Source: Plantactinospora sp. KBS50
GTDB taxonomy: Bacteria > Actinomycetota > Actinomycetes > Mycobacteriales > Micromonosporaceae
NCBI RefSeq assembly: GCF_002285795.1
Contig: NZ_CP022961.1
Location: 6,352,501 to 6,416,500, forward strand
Direction of reading: 5' to 3'
DNA: 64,000 nucleotides
Shown: one piece after another, positions 49,434 to 55,936 of the stretch
How positions within the stretch are numbered: the stretch's first letter is position 1
Layout: the number at the start of each line of letters is the position of its first letter
Translations under genes and position numbers: made by a program
Notes under the pieces: model-generated
Told to the model about the DNA's origin: nothing
Databases searched by the model: none
The model's input: only the letters and a program-made list of their open reading frames with translations

Positions 49434-49830
49434 GGCAGAACCTCCACTCCGAACCAGTCGAGCAGGGCGGTGCAGGACCGGCAGGGCTGCTGGCCGGTGC
49501 CGTGCGCCGGGTCGCCGGGTTCGCGTACCCGGACCAGCCGTAGCCGCGCCCCCAGAGCACCTCCCTGGCCCGGACCGGGCTGAGCGGAGCGCCGCCGTCG
49601 CGCTCCGCCGCGTACAGGCGGTCGGAGAGCAGTACGGGCTCGGCGCACCATCCGGCGTACCGTTCCCGCTGCCCGGTCGGCAGTTCGTTGAGGAAGCGTC
49701 GGATCAGCGGATGCAGTTCGGGGGCGAGGTCGCCGCGAACCGAGGTGTGGGTGTGCACGGTGTCGCCGATCAGCAGCGCGCCCGCGACCAGGGGGAGCAT
49801 CCGGGCCGGCGCGGCCTGTCCTGCCTGCAC
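49430..49830 (-). pseudogene. YwqJ-like deaminase module, split by a 1-base frameshift
   Basis: GTG start at 49830 after AGGAGG. First frame: LIGDTVHTHTSVRGD, ELHPLIRRFLNELPTGQRER and YAGWCAEPVLLSDRLYAAE (C-A-E metal/catalytic site), to REVLWG. The continuation lies in the next frame: ARLRLVRVREPGDPAHGTGQ, then QPCRSCTALLDWFGVEVLP (PCxxC). One extra base in the C run at 49549-49553 restores a single protein of ~133 residues. It has no WXG or other export domain, so it may be an orphan toxin tip, or a house-keeping deaminase of this ESX family. Coupled to SUKH-3 and SseB genes. Confidence 0.75.
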
Positions 49831-49964
49831 GGCACCTCCTGGCGGAGCCCTCGGCGACTGTCGTGTCCGCAGCCTAGCCGGCCGGTCGGGGGTGCCCCGG
49901 GTTGGTCGCGCTGCGATATCGTCGGCCCATCCCTCACCGTCCGTCGCGCCCTGAAGCCGGAGCC

Positions 49965-51644
49965 ATGTCTCGTACCCTCCTCGTCTCCCCGGACCAACCC
50001 GGCGCCTATCCCTCGATCGGCGACGCGCTGGCCGCGGCGACGGACGGCACGGTGGTCTCGATCGGTCCGGGCACCTACTACGAGGCGCTGTTCGTCAACG
50101 ACCGCGAGGTGACGATCGTCGCGGCGCAGGGCGCCGGCACCGTTGTCCTGGACGCGTCGGCCGGGGCGTACCCGACGGTGTCCTGCAACAACGGCGCGCT
50201 GGAGCTGCGCGACCTCGTGCTGCGTTCCGGCGATGCACCGGTGGTGACGGTGAACGGGAGCCGGCTCACGATGACCGGGTGCGAGCTGAGCGCCGGGTTC
50301 GGCACCGCCGTCGACGTGGGTGGTCGGTCCCAGTTCACGCTGGCCCGCTGCCGGGTCACCGCGGCCCGGTACGGCCTGGTGGTGGAGGACGCCGACGGGA
50401 CGGTGGAGGGCTGCGAGTTCGCCGACATCACCGAGGACGGCATCATCGTCCGGATCGGTGCGGAGCCGGTCATCCGGACCAGCACCGTGACCCGGTGCGG
50501 CAATCGCGGGATCTACGTCTACCAGTACGGCCGGCCCGTCATCGAGACCTGCGAGATCGCGCAGATCGGCGGGACCGGGATCGCCGCGGTGCACCAGAGC
50601 GCGCCGGTCATCCGGCACTGCCGCATCCGCGACACCCGCGGACCGGCCGTTTCGTTCGCCCGCGGCTGCCACGGCACGGTGCAGGAGTGCAGCTACGAGA
50701 ACACCGGGATGCCGCCTGTCGAGATCGCGCCGGGTGCCGAGCCGACCATCGTGGAGGGCGACGCCGGCCGGCGGGCGTTGTTCGGCGCCGAGGCGGCGAA
50801 GGCGGCGCCGGCACAGGATCCCGCCCGGGTCGAGAAGCTGCTGTCCGATCTGGACGGCATGGTGGGCCTGGAGTCCGTCAAGGACGAGGTACGGGCGCTG
50901 ATCGACGAGATCCAGGTCAACGAGTGGCGTCGCGGCGCCGGCCTGCCGGTCAGCGCCGTCAGCCACCACCTGATCTTCGCGGGTGCCCCGGGTACCGGCA
51001 AGACGACGGTGGCCCGGATCTACGGCGAGCTGCTGGCGGCGCTCGGGGCGCTCCCGGGCGGCGCGTTCCGCGAGGTGTCCCGGCGGGACCTGGTCGGGCA
51101 GTACCTGGGACACACGGCCGAGAAGACCGCCGAGGCGTTCGACCGGGCCCGTGGCGGCGTGCTGTTCATCGACGAGGCGTACACCCTCTCCCGGTCGATG
51201 GGCACCGGTGGCGACTTCGGGCAGGAGGCCATCGACACCCTGGTCAAGCTGATGGAGGATCACCGCGACGAGGTGGCGGTGATCGCCGCCGGCTACACCG
51301 CCGAGATGCTCCAGTTCCTGGACGCGAACCCGGGCCTGGCGTCGAGGTTCGCCAAGACCATCGAGTTTGGCAACTATTCACCCGAACAGCTGGTGATCAT
51401 CGTGCAGCGGATGGCCGCGACCGACGAGTACCTGCTCGCCGACGGCGTGGCGGAGGTGCTGGTCGAGCACTTCGCCGGCATCGAGCGGGACCAGAACTTC
51501 GGCAACGCCCGCGAGGCGCGGAAGCTTTTCGAGGGCGTACGCAAGGCACAGGCCCAGCGGCTGCGCCAGTCCGGTCAGCGACCCAGCCTCGACGAACTGC
51601 GCACCGTGGCCGTCACCGACGTACGCACGGCGACCGGCCGCTGA
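49965..51644 (+). CDS. eccA: EccA-like AAA+ ATPase with N-terminal beta-helix
   Basis: 559 residues, ATG at 49965. Residues 1-255 form a right-handed beta-helix (DGTVVSIGPGTYYEALFVND, RGIYVYQYGRPVIETCEIAQ) instead of the TPR region of mycobacterial EccA. Residues 285-555 are a CbxX/CfqX AAA+ ATPase: LDGMVGLESVKDEVRALIDE, Walker A FAGAPGTGKTTVARIYGELL, Walker B GVLFIDEAYTLSRSMG, sensor/arginine region PGLASRFAKTIEFGNYSPEQ. EccA acts in the cytosol on ESX substrates and chaperones. It is followed by eccE 29 bases on. I use the symbol by analogy; the N-domain is unusual. Confidence 0.85.
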   Translation: MSRTLLVSPDQPGAYPSIGDALAAATDGTVVSIGPGTYYEALFVNDREVTIVAAQGAGTVVLDASAGAYPTVSCNNGALELRDLVLRSGDAPVVTVNGSRLTMTGCELSAGFGTAVDVGGRSQFTLARCRVTAARYGLVVEDADGTVEGCEFADITEDGIIVRIGAEPVIRTSTVTRCGNRGIYVYQYGRPVIETCEIAQIGGTGIAAVHQSAPVIRHCRIRDTRGPAVSFARGCHGTVQECSYENTGMPPVEIAPGAEPTIVEGDAGRRALFGAEAAKAAPAQDPARVEKLLSDLDGMVGLESVKDEVRALIDEIQVNEWRRGAGLPVSAVSHHLIFAGAPGTGKTTVARIYGELLAALGALPGGAFREVSRRDLVGQYLGHTAEKTAEAFDRARGGVLFIDEAYTLSRSMGTGGDFGQEAIDTLVKLMEDHRDEVAVIAAGYTAEMLQFLDANPGLASRFAKTIEFGNYSPEQLVIIVQRMAATDEYLLADGVAEVLVEHFAGIERDQNFGNAREARKLFEGVRKAQAQRLRQSGQRPSLDELRTVAVTDVRTATGR

Positions 51645-51673
51645 GCCGGCGGAACCGAACGGGGAGGGCTGCG

Positions 51674-53347
51674 GTGACGACGCCAGGTTCGACACGGCCG
51701 GGCGAACCGGGATGGCAGCAGGATGCCTCCGGGCTGGCCGGGCGGCCTCCGGGCGCGGCCCGCGAGGCGCCCGGTCCGGCGGCGGGTCCGGCCGCACCGA
51801 CGCTGGGCGGCGCCGACGGGCGTACCGCGCCCGGTTGGGACGGCCTGGGCCAGGGCCAGGGCGTTCCGGCGCAGCGCGGACCGGCGTCCCCCGCGTACCC
51901 GGGCCAGGCCGGCCCGGCGGGTCGGAGCGGGCCGGCGGCGCCGGCCACCACGGCGGGTCGATCCGGCACGGCCGGCCGGGTCGGAGTGGCTGCCCAGCCC
52001 GGAGCGGTCGGTCGGGCCGGGGCAGCGGCCCAGGCCGGTGCCGCCAACCGGGCGGCGACGGCACCCCGGGCGTCCGCGACGGCGACCGTGACGGTTGCGG
52101 CGGCCACCGGAACCGCCCAGCCCGGCCCGGCCGGCCCGGCCGGCACAGCGGCCGCGGCCACCGCGAGCGGCGCTTCGGTACGCCCGCACCGGTTCCGGGC
52201 CGCGGTCGGAGCGGTCCACGTGGGCCAGTTGGTCGCGTGGCAGGTGGCCCTCGCCGCCATCCTGGCCGCCAGCCGGCACGGGCCGATGCTCACGATGTCG
52301 GTGACCGGGGTGGCCGTGGTGCTGCTCGCGCCCACCGTCATCCGCCGGCGTGGGCGGTGGCTGCACCAGTGGCTGTCGGTCTGGCTCCGCTACCGGTTCC
52401 GCCGTCACCTGCTGCCGGCCACCGGCGGCAGCCAGTCGCTGAACCTGCTCACCTTCGTCGAGGAGTCCGCCGAGGTCGAAGCGCTGGACCTGGACGACCA
52501 ACCGGTCGCGGTGATCACCCATCGCGGCGGGCTGAGCGTGGTGTTCGAGGTGGACCCGGCGGACGGGGCGCTGGTCGGTGGCCCGCCCCGGGCGCTGCCC
52601 TCGCCGGCCGCGCTGCTGCCGGCGCGGGACTCCGAGGCGCCGCCGATCGCGGCGCAGATGCTCGTCCAGATCGCGCCGGCGCCGCGGGCGCTGAACGGGC
52701 CGGGGGTCGACCGGTCGTACCGGGAACTGGTCAACGGCGACGTTCCGGCGCAGCGTCGGACCTGGCTGGTGCTGCAGGCGGTACGTACCGCGGACTTCTA
52801 CCTGGACCGGGACCTGCGCCCGGCGCTCATCTCGGCGATCCGCCGGTCCCGCCGGCAACTGCGGCAGTCCCGCATCGGCGCCCGGCTGCTGAGCCGGGAC
52901 GAACTGCTGGCCGCGGTCGCGTACCTGGCGCGGCTCCCCGCCCAGGCCGAGACCCAGGGCGTGTACGGCACGGCGAGCGAGCGGATGATCGGCCGGGAGA
53001 CCTGGCGGGGCTGGGCGAACGGCGACTTCCCGCAGAGCTGCTACCGGATGGTGCGCTGGCCCCGCATGCCCTGGCAGGTCGACCCGGTGTTGTGCCAACT
53101 GCCCGGGGTCAGCAGCGTGGTCTCCATCGCCGCCACCCGGGACGACGGGGTGCGCAACCGGACCGGCGCCGACGTGGCGGTCGAGGTGGGCATCAGGTTG
53201 ATCGCCGGCAACCCGACGGTGCTGGCGGCCGGGGACCGGGCGCTGACGGCCGCGGTTCGCACCGGCGGCGGCCGGATCGAGCGGATGGACGGTGAGCAGG
53301 TGTACGGCCTGGCCGCGACGCTGCCGTTCGGAGGGTTTCTCCGGTGA
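51674..53347 (+). CDS. eccE: type VII secretion protein EccE
   Basis: 557 residues; GTG after GGGGAGGG. Residues 1-170 are Ala/Gly/Pro-rich and low complexity. Two TM helices follow (VGQLVAWQVALAAILAASRH and GPMLTMSVTGVAVVLLAPTV), then RRRGRWLHQWLSVWLRYRFR, a signature of EccE, and a periplasm/cytosol-facing domain with VEALDLDDQPVAVITHRGGL and RSYRELVNGDVPAQRRTWLV. EccE sits at the edge of the ESX membrane complex. GTGA coupling to the next gene. The long N-terminal tail is unusual in length. Confidence 0.88.
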   Translation: MTTPGSTRPGEPGWQQDASGLAGRPPGAAREAPGPAAGPAAPTLGGADGRTAPGWDGLGQGQGVPAQRGPASPAYPGQAGPAGRSGPAAPATTAGRSGTAGRVGVAAQPGAVGRAGAAAQAGAANRAATAPRASATATVTVAAATGTAQPGPAGPAGTAAAATASGASVRPHRFRAAVGAVHVGQLVAWQVALAAILAASRHGPMLTMSVTGVAVVLLAPTVIRRRGRWLHQWLSVWLRYRFRRHLLPATGGSQSLNLLTFVEESAEVEALDLDDQPVAVITHRGGLSVVFEVDPADGALVGGPPRALPSPAALLPARDSEAPPIAAQMLVQIAPAPRALNGPGVDRSYRELVNGDVPAQRRTWLVLQAVRTADFYLDRDLRPALISAIRRSRRQLRQSRIGARLLSRDELLAAVAYLARLPAQAETQGVYGTASERMIGRETWRGWANGDFPQSCYRMVRWPRMPWQVDPVLCQLPGVSSVVSIAATRDDGVRNRTGADVAVEVGIRLIAGNPTVLAAGDRALTAAVRTGGGRIERMDGEQVYGLAATLPFGGFLR

Positions 53348-54036
53348 CCGGTCCAAGCTTCCCCGGCAGCCGGATGGGGCTGCACCTGGCCGACCCCGGC
53401 ACCCTCGGCGGGCTGGACCTGTTGGGTGGCGGCAGCGGGCTGGTGCTGGGACACAACCGGGACGAGCTACCGGTGGCGGTACGCCTGTTCCGCCCGGAGC
53501 CGACCCGGATGCTGCTGGTCGGCGGCGTGCGCTGCGCCCAACTCCTGGCGTTCCGGGTGATGGCCCTGGGCGCCCGGCTGTTCATTCAGACGGCACGCGA
53601 GCAGGACTGGGATGCCTTCCTACGCCGCTGCGCGGTCGGCCGCGACTCGGCGGCCTTCCTCCCGGTGGGCGCGCAGCCGCCGGTCCAGGCCTCGGCCGTC
53701 GACCCGCAGTTCGTCCTGGTCGACATCGGGCCCACGGCCGGACCCGAGCCGGTCGAGCCGGCGGCGTGGCGGGCGACCCTGGTGGTCCGGGACGATCTGG
53801 CCAACTGGGATGTGGACGCGATCGTGCGCAGCGACGTGGTGCTGCTGCAACGGCTGACCCAGCCGGAGGCGTCGATCGCCGGCACGGCGCTGGGACTGAC
53901 CGAGGCCCGCAGCTGGCTGCCCCGGATCCATCCGGAGATGGTGGGCGTGATCAGCAAGGGGCGGCTGCAGTGGGTCATGCTGGGGTTGACCCCCACCGAG
54001 CAGAGCCTGCTGGGTTCCGCTGCTCGCGCCGACTGA
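53344..54036 (+). CDS. hypothetical ESX-locus protein coupled to eccE
   Basis: 230 residues; GTG overlapping the eccE stop. The fold seems alpha/beta with a P-loop-like region that lacks the Lys: EPTRMLLVGGVRCAQLLAFR, then VMALGARLFIQTAREQDWDA, VDPQFVLVDIGPTAGPEPVE, RATLVVRDDLANWDVDAIVR and SDVVLLQRLTQPEASIAGTA. This succession resembles a degenerate AAA/FtsK-like or GTPase core without a functional nucleotide site. No family recognised. Its strict coupling suggests a structural or accessory part of the secretion machine. Confidence 0.75.
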   Translation: MTGPSFPGSRMGLHLADPGTLGGLDLLGGGSGLVLGHNRDELPVAVRLFRPEPTRMLLVGGVRCAQLLAFRVMALGARLFIQTAREQDWDAFLRRCAVGRDSAAFLPVGAQPPVQASAVDPQFVLVDIGPTAGPEPVEPAAWRATLVVRDDLANWDVDAIVRSDVVLLQRLTQPEASIAGTALGLTEARSWLPRIHPEMVGVISKGRLQWVMLGLTPTEQSLLGSAARAD

Positions 54037-54083
54037 CCGGCGCACGCTCGGGGACCGGTCGCCGCTCGTTCCCGGTCTTCCAT

Positions 54084-54131
54084 GTGCCGGCGTGCCGGCG
54101 TGCCGACGTGCCGGCGTGCCGACGTGCCGGC
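54084..54131. repeat. 8-bp tandem repeat, six copies
   Basis: GTGCCGGC or GTGCCGAC six times in succession in the gap between the eccE-linked gene and the convergent YbaB-like gene. Simple-sequence repeat; no function visible. Confidence 0.8.
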
Positions 54132-54184
54132 ATTTCCGGCCGTCACCCACGGTGACCTCGCTGGCTGCGACAAGATCTTTGCCC

Positions 54185-54224
54185 GCTATACCCGAGAGTC
54201 ATCTTTATGACTCTCGGGTATAGC
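54185..54224. terminator. perfect 18-bp hairpin with 4-base loop
   Basis: GCTATACCCGAGAGTCAT (54185-54202) and its exact complement (54207-54224) around the loop CTTT. It lies between convergent genes and may stop transcription from both sides. Its low GC against the surroundings and perfect symmetry also suit a small mobile palindromic element. Confidence 0.6.
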
Positions 54225-54254
54225 CGCGAAAGACGCGTTCGATCCCGTCCGTTG

Positions 54255-54416
54255 TCACGGATGGTCGGGCCGGAGGTGGAATGTCAGGAGACGACGTCGT
54301 AGCTGGGGATCTCGGGTAGCCTGCTTCGCCGCGGCCACGGCCGAGGCGACCGCGGCCACGTGGGCCGCATGGGTGTGCAGGTCGGTTGTGGTGACCGCGA
54401 CGTGGTCAGCGGTCAT
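54255..54416 (-). CDS. truncated EspC-like type VII secretion protein
   Basis: A 53-codon frame whose ATG (54416) overlaps the end of the YbaB-like gene by 11 bases. The first 36 residues (MTADHVAVTTTDLHTHAAHV, then AAVASAVAAAKQATRD) match the N-terminal helix of EspC-type ESX-associated proteins, which are normally about 100 residues. After this, similarity stops and the frame ends. In another frame a short end EIPSYDVVS then stop is seen, so a frame error or real truncation is possible. Pairing with a YbaB-like gene is typical of ESX effector operons. Confidence 0.4.
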   Translation of the reverse strand: MTADHVAVTTTDLHTHAAHVAAVASAVAAAKQATRDPQLRRRLLTFHLRPDHP

Positions 54417-54807
54417 GTCCAAGCTCTGTGGACGGTAGCGACGCGCGTCGGGCGTACGAGTCGATCATCGCCTGACCCGCGGCGCTGTCGGCGCCCAGCG
54501 TTTCGGCCGTCGCCGCGCTGATCCGTTCGGCGAGCCGGTCCGATGCCGTGCGGGCCACCTGGAGGATCTGCTCGGCGATCTCCGCCGCCGGCTGTCGCCG
54601 GAGGGAGTCGGACAGCCGCAGTCCGGAGAGCGCGCCCGAGGAGGAGAGGGTCACCTCCACCAGGTCGTCGGCGCCGCGTACGGTGACCGTCATCGCGCGT
54701 ACCCGCTCGCCCAGTTCGCGGGCGCGTGCGGCCTGCTGCTCGATCCTGTCCTGCCAGCCGTCGACCCAGCGTGCGGCCGCGTCCAGCTCAGCCTCGTCCC
54801 GAAACAT
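54406..54807 (-). CDS. YbaB/EbfC-family protein
   Basis: 133 residues. RWVDGWQDRIEQQAARAREL forms the first helix, TVTVRGADDLVEVTLSSSGA with LSGLRLSDSLRRQPA the beta hairpin, and AEIAEQILQVARTASDRLAE the second helix: the YbaB fold with the same layout as the protein at 30304. The GGGAGGAGTGCC before the ATG supports the start. It begins a short minus-strand unit that also holds the EspC-like fragment; an effector gene may have been lost downstream. Confidence 0.85.
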   Translation of the reverse strand: MFRDEAELDAAARWVDGWQDRIEQQAARARELGERVRAMTVTVRGADDLVEVTLSSSGALSGLRLSDSLRRQPAAEIAEQILQVARTASDRLAERISAATAETLGADSAAGQAMIDSYARRASLPSTELGHDR

Positions 54808-54951
54808 GGCACTCCTCCCGGCAGCGGCATCGTATCGACATTTGCCGGATTATCGCTGCCCTCCGTACCAAATTGATCACCGAAAGCTATGTGCCGTGCC
54901 TCGCAGCCGCCCGCCGTGGTTGGGCGGTGAGCGAACCGGGTAGCACAGTGA

Positions 54952-55005
54952 GTTCAACCGGTGAGGAGCACGGTTTGGTTCAACCGGTGACGTTCAATCC
55001 GGTGA
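54952..55005 (+). repeat. three direct repeats GTTCAAYCCGGTGA upstream of the L,D-transpeptidase
   Basis: GTTCAACCGGTGA at 54952-54964 and 54978-54990, and GTTCAATCCGGTGA at 54992-55005, right before the ribosome site of the transpeptidase gene. Spacings are 26 and 14 bases. They could be regulator sites or RNA elements in the leader. The AT-richer stretch 54840-54895 upstream may hold the promoter. Confidence 0.55.
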
Positions 55006-55019
55006 AAGGGGTGTTGCTC

Positions 55020-55889
55020 ATGTCTCGGCTCGCCGCTCCCGCGGGAGTGCTTGCCGCCCTCGCTCTGCTCGCGGCGGGTTGCGGTACCGCCGCTCCCGAC
55101 GCCCCGGGCGTTCCCGGCACCGGCACCGCGGCCCCGGCGCCGTCGACCGGTACGCCGTCCGACGGTGCGACCGGTACGCCGTCCGACGGTTCCGGTACGC
55201 CGTCGAGCGCACCACCGTCACCGTCGGACCCGACCGGGCCGGGGAGCCCGTCCGCGTCTCCGTCGGGCGCCGCGTCGCCGTCGACCGGTCCGGACCTGCT
55301 CCGGGTGGGCGACTCGGGGCCGGAGGTGGCCGCCGTGCAGCGTCGGCTACGGGACCTGGGCTACTGGCTCGGCGACCCGGACGGGGAGTTCGGCCCGCTC
55401 ACCCAGCAGGCGGTGTACGCGCTGCAGAAGGCGGCCGGATACACCCGGGACGGGGTGGTCGGCCCGAAGACCCGCGCCGCGCTGGACCGGGGCGTACGAC
55501 CGTCCGCCCGCAGCGACTCGGGGCACGTCGCGGAGATCGACCTCGACCGGCAGTTGCTGCTGATGGTGGACGACGGCGAGGTCAAGCACATCTTCAGCAC
55601 CTCCACCGGCACGTTCGAGCACTACTACCACGATGGACAGCGCTACCTCGCCGACACGCCCCGGGGGCACTGGAAGGTCTACGGCCAGGTCAACGCCTGG
55701 GATCCGGGACCGCTGGGTCGGCTGTACCGGCCGAAGTACTTCAACCACCAGGGGATCGCGGTGCACGGGTTCACCAGCGTCCCGCCGCAGCCGGCCTCGC
55801 ACGGCTGCGCCCGGGTGACGCTGGCCGCGATGGACTGGATCTGGAGCAACGATCAGCTCCCGATCGGCGCGTCCGTCTGGGTCTACTGA
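55020..55889 (+). CDS. L,D-transpeptidase lipoprotein with peptidoglycan-binding domain
   Basis: 289 residues; ATG nine bases after AAAGGGG (a GTG three codons earlier is possible). Signal peptide with lipobox LLAAGCG, Cys21 being the lipid anchor. Residues 25-90: Ser/Pro/Thr-rich linker with GTPSDG repeats. Residues 93-155: peptidoglycan-binding domain (GDSGPEVAAVQRRLRDLGYW, FGPLTQQAVYALQKAAGYTR). Residues 165-289: YkuD catalytic domain with IAVHGFTSVPPQPASHGCAR, giving His and the catalytic Cys in SHGCARV. It cross-links peptidoglycan (3-3 links) outside the membrane. Ends before a strong terminator. Confidence 0.93.
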   Translation: MSRLAAPAGVLAALALLAAGCGTAAPDAPGVPGTGTAAPAPSTGTPSDGATGTPSDGSGTPSSAPPSPSDPTGPGSPSASPSGAASPSTGPDLLRVGDSGPEVAAVQRRLRDLGYWLGDPDGEFGPLTQQAVYALQKAAGYTRDGVVGPKTRAALDRGVRPSARSDSGHVAEIDLDRQLLLMVDDGEVKHIFSTSTGTFEHYYHDGQRYLADTPRGHWKVYGQVNAWDPGPLGRLYRPKYFNHQGIAVHGFTSVPPQPASHGCARVTLAAMDWIWSNDQLPIGASVWVY

Positions 55890-55893
55890 GCCG

Positions 55894-55929
55894 CCGGGGT
55901 CCCGGGCCGGATCCGGCCCGGGACCCCGG
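55894..55929. terminator. perfect 17-bp-arm hairpin between transpeptidase and htpG
   Basis: CCGGGGTCCCGGGCCGG (55894-55910) and its exact complement (55913-55929) with only AT between; it begins five bases after one stop and ends seven bases before the convergent htpG stop. Bidirectional terminator. Confidence 0.88.
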
Positions 55930-55936
55930 ACAGGTC

